37,770 bases of DNA from Calditrichaceae bacterium (GCA_024762535.1 JANTHG010000009.1:1-37770); one strand, 5' to 3'; counted from the stretch's first letter, positions 23,747-33,639 are shown. Numbers and translations are program-made. Notes: generated by a model not told the origin, from the sequence alone.

Positions 23747-25549
23747 ATGGCAACACACATACCCACCCGTGACCAGATAGACAATCAGTATAAATGGCAA
23801 TTGGAACACATCTTTGCTACAGACAGCGCCTGGGAAGAAAGTTTTAAGCAGGTACAAGCCTCCTTGGCGGCCCTGGCAGCATTCAAAGGATCCGTTGTGG
23901 AATCCGCTACCCAATTATTAAGCTTTATTCACCGAATGCATCAGGAAGAAGAAATGCTGGGCAAACTGTACGCCTACGCGCACATGAAACACGACCAGGA
24001 TGCCACGGTTTCGACGTATCAGGAAATGTATAACCGGGTAAGCGGCTTACTGGTAGAGTTTAACCAGACCATCTCTTTTTTCGAACCGGAGTTGCTGCTG
24101 CTTGAGGATGCGCGCTTTCAGCAGTTTATGGAGGAAGAGCCGGGGCTGAAAGTCTATCAGCATTATTTCGAAAATATTTTCCGCACCCGCGCCCACCTTC
24201 TTTCCGCCAAAGAGGAACGCATCCTGGCCCTTTCGGGCGAAGTGACGCAGGCCCCGGCCGAAGTGTTTGGCGTTTGGGACAGCGCGGATATTGTCTTCCC
24301 GGAAATTAAAGATGAAAAGGGTCAGCCGGTTACGCTTTCCAACGGATTGTATGGAAAATACCAGCAATCATCCGACCGACGGTTGCGTAAGGATTCGTAC
24401 ATGGGGCTGTACAAACCGTTCATCGAACACCGTAACATGCTGGCAACCAATTATGCTTCTATCATTAAAAGCCATCTGTTTCAGGCGCGGGCGCGAAATT
24501 ACCAATCCACTTTAGAAGCCGCTTTAGACGCCAACGCCATTCCCACAACAGTTTATGAACGATTGATTACAGCCACCCATGCCCATTTGGAACCGCTGCA
24601 CCGCTACAATGCCCTGCGCAAAGAAATCTTAACATTAGAAGACGGTGTGCATGATTTCGATTTGCGCGCTCCGCTGTTCACGATGAAGGAAAAAACATAT
24701 TCCTGGGACGAAGCCAAAGAACTTTGCCTGAAAGGCGCGCAACCTCTTGGGGATGCCTATGTGCAGCTTTTACAGAACAGTTACCGGGAAGGCTGGATTG
24801 ATGTGTACGAAACCAAAGGGAAGCGCACCGGCGCCTATTCCTCTGGCACCTATGGCGTTCACCCTTATATGCTAATGAATTACAACGACACCCTAAATGA
24901 TGTATTTACACTAACACATGAAATGGGACATGCTCTGCACACCTGGCATACCATTAATCACCAACCCTTTGTGTACGGCGATTACCCCATTTTTCTGGCA
25001 GAAGTGGCATCCACAACCAATGAAGCGCTCTTGCAGCAGTATCTGATAGACCACGCGCAAAGCAAAACCGAAAAACTGGCTTTTCTCAATTCCTATCTCG
25101 ATAAATTCTCGCAAACTTTTTACCGCCAGGTGCTTTTTGCGGAATTTGAATGGCGCACACACGAAATGGTGGAACAGGGTGAAGCCCTGAGCGCGGATAA
25201 ACTGGACGCCTTTTTCGGGGAGCTGTATCAAACATACCACGGCCCTGCATTTGTTTTAGACCGGGAAACCAAAGCGCTGTGGAGCCGGGTACCCCATTTT
25301 TACTACAATTACTACGTGTTTCAGTACAGTACCAGTTTTGTGGCGTCAGCTGCGCTGGCTGCACAAATTTTACAGGAAGGCGCTCCGGCCCGGGAACGGT
25401 ACCTGAATTTTCTTAAGAGCGGAAACAGCCGTTACGCCCTGGACACTTTAGAACTGGCCGGCGTAGATATGCGCACGGATGCGCCTGTTGTTCTGGCTTT
25501 GCAGTATATGAATACGCTTTTGGATGAAATGGAAGCGCTGCTTAAATAA
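23747..25549 (+). CDS. pepF: Oligoendopeptidase F, M3B family (cytosolic)
   Basis: 600 residues without a signal peptide. The zinc-peptidase motif HEMGH begins at His391 in LTHEMGHALHTWH, followed by the third ligand Glu in IFLAEVASTTNEALL. The family end signature PHFYYNYYVFQYSTSF is present. PepF cleaves peptides of roughly 6-17 residues in the cytosol. The gene is followed 123 bp downstream by a paralog with a signal peptide. The start ATG follows AAAGGGAA. With the POT transporter it fits peptide catabolism. Confidence 0.94.
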   Translation: MATHIPTRDQIDNQYKWQLEHIFATDSAWEESFKQVQASLAALAAFKGSVVESATQLLSFIHRMHQEEEMLGKLYAYAHMKHDQDATVSTYQEMYNRVSGLLVEFNQTISFFEPELLLLEDARFQQFMEEEPGLKVYQHYFENIFRTRAHLLSAKEERILALSGEVTQAPAEVFGVWDSADIVFPEIKDEKGQPVTLSNGLYGKYQQSSDRRLRKDSYMGLYKPFIEHRNMLATNYASIIKSHLFQARARNYQSTLEAALDANAIPTTVYERLITATHAHLEPLHRYNALRKEILTLEDGVHDFDLRAPLFTMKEKTYSWDEAKELCLKGAQPLGDAYVQLLQNSYREGWIDVYETKGKRTGAYSSGTYGVHPYMLMNYNDTLNDVFTLTHEMGHALHTWHTINHQPFVYGDYPIFLAEVASTTNEALLQQYLIDHAQSKTEKLAFLNSYLDKFSQTFYRQVLFAEFEWRTHEMVEQGEALSADKLDAFFGELYQTYHGPAFVLDRETKALWSRVPHFYYNYYVFQYSTSFVASAALAAQILQEGAPARERYLNFLKSGNSRYALDTLELAGVDMRTDAPVVLALQYMNTLLDEMEALLK

Positions 25550-25583
25550 GAGAAAAATATTTCATAAGAATTTGGTCTCGAAA

Positions 25584-25612
25584 TTGACGTAATTATTTTG
25601 TAACTTTAGTAA
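25584..25612 (+). promoter_or_regulatory. Promoter between the two oligoendopeptidase genes
   Basis: TTGACG (25584-25589), a 17-bp spacer and TAGTAA (25607-25612) lie 61 bp upstream of the second pepF-like ATG. This suggests the exported paralog can be transcribed on its own. Confidence 0.5.
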
Positions 25613-25672
25613 CTGCACAATCGTAGTTTGCAGTATGTTTCTTTATAAACTAACTATTTACAGGAGTCTTGT

Positions 25673-27553
25673 ATGAAAAAACTATTTGGAGCACTTCTCA
25701 TGTCTTCTTTTTTATTGTTTAGCGGTACTCTGGTGGCCGGCACCCCTGACTCGGGCAGGGATAAAATACCCGCAAAATACAAATGGGATTTAACCGACCT
25801 TTACAAAAGCAATGAAGCCTGGAAAGCACAGAAAAAAGAATTGGACAGTAAAATTTCTCATTTTCAAGAGTTTAAGGGTAAATTAGCCCAATCTGCGGAT
25901 ATGCTATACAACTGCCTGGAATTTTCCTCTGATATGTGGAAAACCTACGGACGGCTCTCCTCTTATGCAGGTAAACTTTCCGACCAGGACACCCGGCAGT
26001 CCGGCCCCATGTCCATGACCCAGGAAATAGCACAACTGGGCACCAAATTAAGCGGCGCATCCTCTTTTATTGAGCCGGAAATTTTATCCATCCCCAAAAC
26101 CACCATTGACAAATTCCTTAAAGAAAAAAAGGAACTAAGGATTTACCGCCAATACCTTGATAACATCCAGCGTATGCAGCCGCATACCATGTCTGCAGAG
26201 GTAGAAAAGGTCATTGCCGAGGCTGGCATTATGAGCGATACACCATACGATGTATATGGTATCTTCAAAAACGCAGATATGCCTCGTCCGGAACTCACTT
26301 TAAAAGACGGTAAAAGTGTAGCCTTAGACGACGCTGCTTACACGTTACACCGCGCTGACCCGGACCGTGAAGTACGTAAAAAAGTGTTCGAAGCTTTTTT
26401 TGGCGCTTATAAAAATTTCGAACGCACTTTTGGCACCGAACTTTACGGTGAAGTCAAAAAAGATATTTTTTACAAAAACGTGCGCAACTATAAATCCTCG
26501 CTCGAAAGCGCCTTAAACGCCAATAACATCCCCACTTCCGTATATCATAATCTGATTGAGGGTGTACATCAAAATCTGGCTACCTTGCACCGCTATCTGA
26601 AACTGCGTAAACGTATGCTGGATTTAAAAGATTTGCATTACTATGATATGTATCCCTCTCTTGTAAAAAAAGTAGATATGAATTATACGGTGGAAGAATC
26701 TGAAGCACTGATTAAAAAAGCGCTGGCCCCCCTCGGCAAAGACTACATTGCCACATTGGATAAGGCTTTCAACAACCGTTGGCTGGATATTTATCCTAAT
26801 ACAGGCAAACGCTCCGGCGCCTATTCTTCGGGTGGCGCTTATGATGTACATCCTTATATTCTACTCAATTTTAATGGCAAATATGATGATGTGAGCACCA
26901 TGGCACACGAACTGGGACACACCATGCATAGTTATTATTCCAATACAAACCAGCCCTATGTTAATTCCCATTATCCTATTTTCCTGGCTGAAGTGGCTTC
27001 CATTACTAATGAATCCATCCTGATTGATTATGTATTAAAACATACTCAGGATCCCCAGGAACGGCTTTCTCTTCTTGGCAATCAACTGGAAACATTCCGT
27101 ACCACCCTGTTCCGTCAAACACAGTTTGCCGAATTTGAATTAAAAATTCATGAACTGGCTGAAAAGGGCGAAGCGTTGACCGGTGAAAAAATGAGTCAGC
27201 TCTATTTGGATATTTTAAAAACCTATTATGGCGCGGATAAGGATATAACCAAAATTGAAGATTTGTACAGTATCGAATGGGCTTACATTCCGCATTTTTA
27301 CTATAATTTTTATGTTTTTCAGTATGCCACTTCTTTGTGTGCCGCCACAGCGGTTTCACAAAAAATTCTGGCTGAAGGTCCGGATATGAGTAAAAAGTAT
27401 ATTCATAATTTTCTCAGCGCCGGCGACTCAGATTATGCCATTCCCATCTTAAAAAGCATTGGCGTGGACATGACAACACAGCAGCCTTTTAATATGGCGA
27501 TGAAAAAAATGAATCAGATTATGGATGAAATTGAAGATATTTTGAACAAATAA
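25673..27553 (+). CDS. Exported oligoendopeptidase F paralog, M3B family
   Basis: 626 residues, aligning with the upstream PepF over almost the whole length but carrying a signal peptide (MKKLFGALLMSSFLLFSGTL, cleavage near VAG). The zinc site is HELGH (His412) with IFLAEVASITNESIL, and the end signature is PHFYYNFYVFQYATSL. It should hydrolyse peptides outside the cytoplasmic membrane, feeding transporters, while its neighbour completes the job inside (inference). It has its own AGGAG site and promoter-like sequence, and a terminator follows. Confidence 0.94.
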   Translation: MKKLFGALLMSSFLLFSGTLVAGTPDSGRDKIPAKYKWDLTDLYKSNEAWKAQKKELDSKISHFQEFKGKLAQSADMLYNCLEFSSDMWKTYGRLSSYAGKLSDQDTRQSGPMSMTQEIAQLGTKLSGASSFIEPEILSIPKTTIDKFLKEKKELRIYRQYLDNIQRMQPHTMSAEVEKVIAEAGIMSDTPYDVYGIFKNADMPRPELTLKDGKSVALDDAAYTLHRADPDREVRKKVFEAFFGAYKNFERTFGTELYGEVKKDIFYKNVRNYKSSLESALNANNIPTSVYHNLIEGVHQNLATLHRYLKLRKRMLDLKDLHYYDMYPSLVKKVDMNYTVEESEALIKKALAPLGKDYIATLDKAFNNRWLDIYPNTGKRSGAYSSGGAYDVHPYILLNFNGKYDDVSTMAHELGHTMHSYYSNTNQPYVNSHYPIFLAEVASITNESILIDYVLKHTQDPQERLSLLGNQLETFRTTLFRQTQFAEFELKIHELAEKGEALTGEKMSQLYLDILKTYYGADKDITKIEDLYSIEWAYIPHFYYNFYVFQYATSLCAATAVSQKILAEGPDMSKKYIHNFLSAGDSDYAIPILKSIGVDMTTQQPFNMAMKKMNQIMDEIEDILNK

Positions 27554-27560
27554 TTCTTAG

Positions 27561-27595
27561 AGGGTGGCTGCGCAACTCGCAACCACCCTTTTTTT
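27561..27595. terminator. Rho-independent terminator after the exported oligoendopeptidase
   Basis: Stem AGGGTGG.TGCG / CGCA.CCACCCT with a short loop and a seven-T run. It may also end the convergent NTPase transcript. Confidence 0.88.
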
Positions 27596-27597
27596 AT

Positions 27598-28035
27598 TTA
27601 CAACCAGCCATAGCGCTCTTTTACGACTTGCACCAAACGCTTACGAACCACCAGCACAAGAGGAAAAGACCCTTTTCGTAAAACTTTACTTAAAGCCGGT
27701 TCTAAACCCTGCCCCCGCAGTTCCAGCGGGCCGATTTCATCCACCACCAACCAGTCAGCCTGCCCGGTGCACGCTAGTAATTCCTGTTGCGCCCACACAA
27801 AACTTTCCTTTAGGAACAGATGAGTGCCCACACGTAACAAAGCCTCTTCTTCTTCGCTACCCATAGCATCCAGCACACGCTTTTCACCACTGCGAATGCG
27901 CTGCACATAACGTTTCCCGTTTATAACAGGCGATACTATTCCATCCGCCTGAGGATGTTCGGCAAGCCAGTTTTGTAAACGGCTGGTTTTCCCGCTACGT
28001 ACCTCGCCACTTATAATCTTTATTTCCCGTTCCAT
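27598..28035 (-). CDS. THEP1-like P-loop nucleoside-triphosphatase
   Basis: 145 residues. Walker A is GEVRSGKTS (about 10-18). The Walker B stretch is LVVDEIGPLEL (about 95-105), and DEIGPxEL is the hallmark of the NTPase_1/THEP1 family. Between them lie GIVSPVINGKRYV and a helical part. Family members hydrolyse NTPs in vitro; the cellular role is unclear. At 145 residues it is a little shorter than the usual 165-180. It is a single gene, convergent with the peptidase. Confidence 0.85.
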   Translation of the reverse strand: MEREIKIISGEVRSGKTSRLQNWLAEHPQADGIVSPVINGKRYVQRIRSGEKRVLDAMGSEEEEALLRVGTHLFLKESFVWAQQELLACTGQADWLVVDEIGPLELRGQGLEPALSKVLRKGSFPLVLVVRKRLVQVVKERYGWL

Positions 28036-28109
28036 TCTACTAAAGATTCCTGTAATATCCGACGACTATAAACATAGTCAATTAAAGTACCATCTAACAA
28101 GTGTGAAAT

Positions 28110-28457
28110 ATGAAATATTTGTTTGCAACGTTTCTGACTTTCTTCCTATTCCTTAGCGCCTGCGGTGGTGACGAACCCACAGCCACTATTTCCACAGGTA
28201 CCATTAGCGGTACTGTGTACGATGCTTCCGCCGGTACACCCATTGCTAAAGCCCGGGTCATTACCGAACCGCCAACCGGTTCCGTAACCACAGGCGATAA
28301 CGGCACCTACGAAATCACTAATGTGGAACCCGGCACGTACCACATTAATGCCGCTAAGTTTGGTTATGACAGCGCAGGTGTAAATATTTCCATTTCCGCA
28401 GACGTAACCACCACTGCAGATATTCCTCTTTTACCCGATTCTTTAAGCACACCATAA
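28110..28457 (+). CDS. Small lipoprotein with carboxypeptidase-regulatory-like domain
   Basis: 115 residues. The signal peptide ends in the lipobox LSAC (Cys18), followed by GGDEPT. Residues about 30-108 form one CarboxypepD_reg-like beta-sandwich: GTISGTVYDASAGTPIAKARV, TTGDNGTYEITNVEPGTYHI and ADIPLLPD. Such domains are common in surface proteins of FCB bacteria and have no enzyme activity of their own. Here it stands as the only domain, so it is probably a periplasm- or surface-facing structural or binding lipoprotein. It precedes metG by under 100 bp on the same strand. Confidence 0.88.
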   Translation: MKYLFATFLTFFLFLSACGGDEPTATISTGTISGTVYDASAGTPIAKARVITEPPTGSVTTGDNGTYEITNVEPGTYHINAAKFGYDSAGVNISISADVTTTADIPLLPDSLSTP

Positions 28458-28532
28458 CGCATCGCATTTGCAATTATTCGGGTTGCGGTTTAAATTCGGC
28501 TCTATTAATCAAAAAACGTTGTTATGATTTTT

Positions 28533-28547
28533 CAGGAGTCTTCTTTG
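28533..28547 (+). promoter_or_regulatory. Ribosome site deciding the metG TTG start
   Basis: CAGGAG (28533-28538) is six bases before TTG at 28545. The in-frame ATG at 28524 has no ribosome site, so the TTG start is preferred. Confidence 0.6.
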
Positions 28548-30593
28548 TCTAAACGCATTCTTGTAACCAGCGCTCTGCCCTACGCCAATGGCCCCATACA
28601 CCTGGGACACCTTGCCGGCGCTTATCTCCCGGCAGATATCTTTGTACGCTACCACCGTTTAAAAGGCTCGGACGTCATTTACATCTGTGGTTCCGATGAG
28701 CACGGCGTTCCCATTATGCTGCGGGCACGAAAAGAAGGCGTTTCACCACAGGTAGTGGTTGATCGCTACCACGAGCTGAATAAACAGAGCTTTGCCGATT
28801 TTGGCATGAGCTTCGATTATTATGGCCGTACATCCTCTCCGGTGCATCACGAAACCAGTCAGGAATTTTTCCGCACGCTGGCTGAAAAGGACGAATTTAT
28901 TCTGAAAAAAGAAAAACAACTGTACGACCCGGAAGCCGGTATTTTTCTGGCAGACCGTTTTGTGCGCGGTACCTGTCCTGTATGCGGGTATGACGACGCA
29001 TACGGCGACCAGTGTGAAAAGTGCGGCTCTACTCTTAGTCCCAAAGAATTAAAAAATCCGCGCAGTGCCATCACCAACGCTACACCGGAATACAAAGAGA
29101 CCGTTCACTGGTATTTGCCGCTTTCCAAATACCAATCCTTTCTGGAAAGCTGGATTGCATCGCATTCAGAATGGAAGCCTAATGTCCTCGGACAGATTAA
29201 AAGCTGGTTCAGCGCCGGACTCAATGACCGCGCGGTAACCCGCGACCTGCCCTGGGGTGTGGAAATACCCGCAGATATCGCCCGAAAATACGGCGTGGAA
29301 TCCAAAGGCAAAGTGCTTTATGTTTGGTTCGACGCACCCATTGGCTACATTTCTGCTACTAAAGAATGGGCAGCCCAAAAAGGGGACAAGGACCTGTGGA
29401 AAACCTACTGGCAGGATGAAGACACACGGCTCATTCATTTTATCGGAAAAGACAATATTGTATTTCACTGCATCATTTTTCCGGCCATGCTCAAAGCACA
29501 CGGCCACTATGTGCTGCCCGATAATGTGCCATCCAACGAATTCCTCAATCTTGAAGGGAATAAACTCTCAACCAGCCGGAATTACGCCGTCTGGTTAGAC
29601 GATTATCTGAAAAAATTCCAGCCGGATTCCCTGCGCTACGTTTTGGCCGGCAACATGCCCGAATCACGCGATATGGATTTTTCCTGGAAGGAATTTCAGG
29701 CCCGGCATAATAATGAACTGGCCGATATTCTCGGCAATTTCATCAACCGTACCTTTACGTTTGCTCATAAATATTTTGACGGCAAGGTTCCGGCCAAACA
29801 TACCTTAAGCGATTTGGACAAGGAATTACAGAAACGTCTGGAACTGGCGCCGGAAACATTAGGTGCACTTATTGACCGTTTTCAGTTTAAGGCATATGTA
29901 CGCGAACTGATGGACATCGCTCGTTTTGCCAATAAATATTTTAATGATAAAGAACCCTGGAAAACGCGCCAAAACGAGCCGGAAAGTTGCGCCACCACGA
30001 TCCATCTTTGCCTGCAAACTATTCGTCATCTAACCGTGCTGGCAGCGCCACTTATTCCTTTTAGCACCGAGAAGTTACGCGTGATGCTGCAACTGGACGA
30101 ATTGCCCCGCTGGGATGCGCTCAACACGGAATCCCTGCCCGAAGGAGCGGTTTTGGGTCAGCCGGAAATTTTATTTACTAAAATTGAAGATGCGGATATT
30201 GAGCGGGAAATTGAACGGCTGAAACAGGCGCTAACCGATTCTCAGTCCGAACAATCCCAGGATGCTGTGGAAGAAATCGACATTGACACTTTTGCCAAAA
30301 CCAAATTAAAAGTAGCGGAAATCATTGCTGCCGAAAAAATCAAAAAGTCAAACAAACTGCTTAAACTTCAGGTACAAATAGGAAATAATCAGCGCCAAAT
30401 TGTGGCGGGTATCGCCAAACAATATGCACCCGAAGAACTCATTGGTAAAAAAGTGGTTGTTGTGGCCAACTTAAAACCGGCCGTTTTGCGCGGCGAACGT
30501 TCCGAAGGCATGGTTTTGGCCGCCTCTGCGGAAAGCCGTTTAAGTGTACTGTTTGTTTCGGACGACATACCGTCGGGCAGCGAAGTCCGGTAG
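28545..30593 (+). CDS. metG: Methionyl-tRNA synthetase
   Basis: About 682 residues from the TTG at 28545. HIGH appears as HLGH in ALPYANGPIHLGHLAG. The zinc knuckle is CPVCGYDDAYGDQCEKC. KMSKS appears as NKLSTS. The C-terminal domain (about 580-682: FAKTKLKVAEIIAAEKI, PEELIGKKVVVVANLKP) is the EMAP/Trbp111-like tRNA-binding, dimerising domain. It charges tRNA-Met for initiation and elongation. This is the first gene of a tight run with tatD, rsmA and mgtE. Confidence 0.96.
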   Translation: MSKRILVTSALPYANGPIHLGHLAGAYLPADIFVRYHRLKGSDVIYICGSDEHGVPIMLRARKEGVSPQVVVDRYHELNKQSFADFGMSFDYYGRTSSPVHHETSQEFFRTLAEKDEFILKKEKQLYDPEAGIFLADRFVRGTCPVCGYDDAYGDQCEKCGSTLSPKELKNPRSAITNATPEYKETVHWYLPLSKYQSFLESWIASHSEWKPNVLGQIKSWFSAGLNDRAVTRDLPWGVEIPADIARKYGVESKGKVLYVWFDAPIGYISATKEWAAQKGDKDLWKTYWQDEDTRLIHFIGKDNIVFHCIIFPAMLKAHGHYVLPDNVPSNEFLNLEGNKLSTSRNYAVWLDDYLKKFQPDSLRYVLAGNMPESRDMDFSWKEFQARHNNELADILGNFINRTFTFAHKYFDGKVPAKHTLSDLDKELQKRLELAPETLGALIDRFQFKAYVRELMDIARFANKYFNDKEPWKTRQNEPESCATTIHLCLQTIRHLTVLAAPLIPFSTEKLRVMLQLDELPRWDALNTESLPEGAVLGQPEILFTKIEDADIEREIERLKQALTDSQSEQSQDAVEEIDIDTFAKTKLKVAEIIAAEKIKKSNKLLKLQVQIGNNQRQIVAGIAKQYAPEELIGKKVVVVANLKPAVLRGERSEGMVLAASAESRLSVLFVSDDIPSGSEVR

Positions 30594-30607
30594 AATAAGG
30601 AAATCTC

Positions 30608-31375
30608 ATGTTTATTGATACGCATGCACATTTGGGATATGAATCGTATGATGAAGACCGCGAACTGGTCATTCAGCGCGCCATCGAGGCGGACGTCAGC
30701 GCCATAATCACCATTGGAACCGATGTGGAAAGCTCCAGGGAGGCGGTGGGACTGGCCAATAAATATGCAACGGTGTTCGCTGCTGTGGGCATTCATCCTA
30801 CCGACTGCGCGGCAACCACGGAGGCCGACTTAGAGGCAATCAAAGAATTAACCGCTGATGAAAATGTGGTGGCTATCGGTGAAATTGGGTTGGATTACTA
30901 TCACATGCGCGCGCCAAAAGACAAACAGCACCATATTTGCGCCCGCCAAATTCAACTCGCCCAGGAGCTAAATCTGCCTCTGATTATTCATAACCGTGAT
31001 TCCCATGAAGATATGTACAATCTGCTTTCCGAGTTGGACGCTGGCCGTACCGGCGGTGTTATGCACTCTTTTACGGGAGATTTGGATTATTTGCACACAA
31101 TTCTGGAACTGGACCTTCATATTTCTTTTACCGGCAATATTACTTTCAAAAAAAGTGATGCCAATGATCTGGTTACTGCCGCACCTTTGGAACGGCTACT
31201 GTTAGAAACAGACAGTCCTTTTTTAACCCCTGTTCCCCTCCGCGGGAAACGCAATGAACCTGCATTTGTAGTACACACGGCCCGGAAAATCGCTGAACTC
31301 AAAAATATCCCCGTAGAAGAAATCGAGTCTGTAACCACTGCCAATGCTGTTTCCTTATTTAAATTAGATATTTAA
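30608..31375 (+). CDS. tatD: TatD-family metal-dependent deoxyribonuclease
   Basis: 255 residues. Metal ligands are visible as DTHAHLG (HxH, residues 4-9), the Glu in AIGEIGLDYY, His in LIIHNRD, His in VMHSFTGD, and Asp in LLETDSPFLTP. TatD proteins are 3' exonucleases or phosphodiesterases and often lie beside metG and rsmA, as here. It lies 14 bp after metG, with an AAGG site. Confidence 0.95.
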   Translation: MFIDTHAHLGYESYDEDRELVIQRAIEADVSAIITIGTDVESSREAVGLANKYATVFAAVGIHPTDCAATTEADLEAIKELTADENVVAIGEIGLDYYHMRAPKDKQHHICARQIQLAQELNLPLIIHNRDSHEDMYNLLSELDAGRTGGVMHSFTGDLDYLHTILELDLHISFTGNITFKKSDANDLVTAAPLERLLLETDSPFLTPVPLRGKRNEPAFVVHTARKIAELKNIPVEEIESVTTANAVSLFKLDI

Positions 31376-31380
31376 CGCTC

Positions 31381-32187
31381 ATGCCGGAGTCCAAACGTCC
31401 CTTAAAGCGCTTCAGCCAAAATTTTTTAACCAATCCCCTAGTTCAGAAAAAAATCGTCGATGCGTTACAGATTACAACTAACGATACCGTTATCGAAATC
31501 GGACCCGGCAAAGGCGCTTTAACCACCCATGTGTTACAGGCCAACCCCGCTGCTTTTCAGGTTATCGAAATTGACCGCCGCTGGATTGAGCATCTTAAAA
31601 ACAGCTTTGGAGCGGCCCTGCATATAATTGAACAGGATGTACTAACAGTCAATTTCCCCACATTGCTAACTTCTTTTTCGCAACCGGTTAAAGCGCTCGG
31701 TAATCTGCCGTATCATATCACCTCCCCGATTTTATTCAAATTGATAGATAACTACCAACTCTTTCATTCTGCGGTACTGATGACCCAGAAAGAAGTTGCC
31801 CGGCGCATCACAGCGCAGCCGCGCAGCAAGGAGTACGGGATTTTAGCCGTATTGTGCCAAACATACGCCCAAACCGACTACCTCTTTGAAGTGAAACCGG
31901 GTAATTTTTTTCCTGCGCCTTCCGTGGACTCTGCCGTATTCCGCCTAACCTTTTATCCGCGGGTAGACGGCTTACAAAACGAAGCCCTGTTTCGTACTCT
32001 GGTTCGCGGTGTATTTAACACCCGGCGGAAGATGCTACGTAATAGTTTGAGTAGAATTTATGATAAATCTATCGTATATTCACTGGAGTCGGTCAGCTTA
32101 GACCGCCGGCCTGAAGAATTGACGGTTCAGGAATTTAAAACGCTATCCAACGAACTCAACCAACGCCTGGGGCAAGTACATGCTTAA
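31381..32187 (+). CDS. rsmA: 16S rRNA adenine dimethyltransferase (RsmA/KsgA)
   Basis: 268 residues. Motifs are FSQNFLTNP, the SAM-binding VIEIGPGKGALT, the acidic IEID, and NLPYHITSPILFK (the NLPY catalytic motif). The C-terminal domain includes VDSAVFRL and FNTRRKML. It dimethylates two adjacent adenines near the 3' end of 16S rRNA during 30S assembly. The ATG is 5 bp after the tatD stop without a clear ribosome site, so coupled translation is likely. Confidence 0.96.
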   Translation: MPESKRPLKRFSQNFLTNPLVQKKIVDALQITTNDTVIEIGPGKGALTTHVLQANPAAFQVIEIDRRWIEHLKNSFGAALHIIEQDVLTVNFPTLLTSFSQPVKALGNLPYHITSPILFKLIDNYQLFHSAVLMTQKEVARRITAQPRSKEYGILAVLCQTYAQTDYLFEVKPGNFFPAPSVDSAVFRLTFYPRVDGLQNEALFRTLVRGVFNTRRKMLRNSLSRIYDKSIVYSLESVSLDRRPEELTVQEFKTLSNELNQRLGQVHA

Positions 32188-33532
32188 CATCAATTACGAA
32201 AGTTTTCTTCCTGATATTGAAAACCTCGTTGAGCAGCACAATGACGCCGCCCTGCTGAATATTTTAATCGACCTCCATCCGGCTGATATTGAAGAAATTC
32301 TTAACCGCCTCAAAAAAGACCAGCGCAAATATCTCTTTGACCTGCTGCCTACCGAACTGGCCAGTGAAGTGCTATCGGAATTAGACACACCGATTGCAGA
32401 CCAGGTTCTGGAAGGTATGGACGAAGAAGAAATTTCGTCGCTGGTGGACCAAATGGATTCGGATGACGCGGCTGATGTTATTTCCGAGTTGGATGAAGAC
32501 GTGGCCGCCCGTGTGCTCGAAAAAATGGATGAAGAAGAAGCACTCGATGTAAAAAAACTGCTGCACCACGATGAAGATACAGCCGGTGGTATTATGGCCA
32601 TGGAATTTATTGCCATGCCTGCTACCGCCACGGTCAACGCCGCCATCGAAGAAATCCGCAGTAACCGGGAAGAATTTGACGATATTTATTCCATCTGGGT
32701 TGTAGATGAAAATCATCGTTTAATCGGCAGCGTTTCTTTAACGGATCTGGTTCTCGCCAAAGGCAGTACCCTGCTTAGCGAAATCATGGACACGGATGTG
32801 CTTTACGTAAAGGTGGATATGGACCAGGAAGAGGTTGCCCAGTTTGTTCGCAAATATGATTTGGTCAGTGTACCGGTTGTGGATGAAGGCATGCACCTTG
32901 TAGGCCGCATTACAGTGGATGATGTGGTAGATGTGTTGGGCGAAGAAGGCTCCGAAGATTTGGCCTATATGGCCGGCGCCCCGGATGAAGAAGTTCTGGA
33001 AGAATCCACTTTTGTGCTTTCCCGGGCGCGAATTCCCTGGCTTTTGGTCGCTTTTTTCGGAGAAATTGTATCCGCGTTTATATTAAATAGTTTCGAAGCC
33101 ACTCTGCAGCAAAAAGTAATTTCCGCTTTCTTTATCCCCATTATTATGGCCATGGGCGGTTCGACCGGTCAGCAAGCCAGTGTTATTGTGGTACGTGGTC
33201 TGGCCACAGGCGATATCAATTTGGGTGACACAAAAAAACGACTGTTCAAAGAGTTTCGCGTTTCCTTGTTAAACAGTGTTTTCTTTTCTTTACTTTTATT
33301 TGGGATTGTGTTTTTCTGGGATGGAATTTTTTTTGCCGCTATCCTGGCTGTTTCTTTATTTATTGTTATTAATAACGCCGCTTTTGTGGGCGCGCTGGTA
33401 CCGCTCACGTTTAAGCGTTTTAATATCGACCCGGCGCTTGCAGCCGCTCCGTTTATTTCCACTACCAATGATATTGCCGGTATTATTATCTACCTGGGCA
33501 TTACTACTGTTTCTTTGAGTTATTTACACTGA
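32180..33532 (+). CDS. mgtE: Magnesium transporter MgtE
   Basis: 450 residues, the full MgtE length. In order there are the acidic MgtE N domain (about 1-125, DLHPADIEEILNRL), two CBS domains (about 130-250), a connecting helix, and five membrane helices from about 280 including the pore region FFIPIIMAMGGSTGQQAS and PFISTTNDIAG. The N and CBS domains sense Mg2+ and gate the channel. It overlaps rsmA by 8 bp and ends the metG operon. Confidence 0.96.
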   Translation: MLNINYESFLPDIENLVEQHNDAALLNILIDLHPADIEEILNRLKKDQRKYLFDLLPTELASEVLSELDTPIADQVLEGMDEEEISSLVDQMDSDDAADVISELDEDVAARVLEKMDEEEALDVKKLLHHDEDTAGGIMAMEFIAMPATATVNAAIEEIRSNREEFDDIYSIWVVDENHRLIGSVSLTDLVLAKGSTLLSEIMDTDVLYVKVDMDQEEVAQFVRKYDLVSVPVVDEGMHLVGRITVDDVVDVLGEEGSEDLAYMAGAPDEEVLEESTFVLSRARIPWLLVAFFGEIVSAFILNSFEATLQQKVISAFFIPIIMAMGGSTGQQASVIVVRGLATGDINLGDTKKRLFKEFRVSLLNSVFFSLLLFGIVFFWDGIFFAAILAVSLFIVINNAAFVGALVPLTFKRFNIDPALAAAPFISTTNDIAGIIIYLGITTVSLSYLH

Positions 33533-33556
33533 GCCTGTTGCTTTAACATCAATTCC

Positions 33557-33580
33557 AATCCCCTCTTAGCAAAGGGGGTT
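33557..33580. repeat. Intergenic hairpin after mgtE
   Basis: AATCCCCT pairs with AGGGGGTT (one T-G pair), followed by CGGGGGTTG. There is no T-run, so it is a poor terminator. The sequence looks like a dispersed C/G-rich palindromic element. Confidence 0.4.
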
Positions 33581-33639
33581 CGGGGGTTGTGAAATCTGCG
33601 TTATTCGATATTTCGCAAATCCCTATTTGTCTTCGCTAT

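Noticed and set aside
33570-33600. Possible tRNA T-arm (GGGGGTTCGGGGG)
   Set aside because: No cloverleaf can be folded around it; it belongs to the C/G-rich hairpin element.
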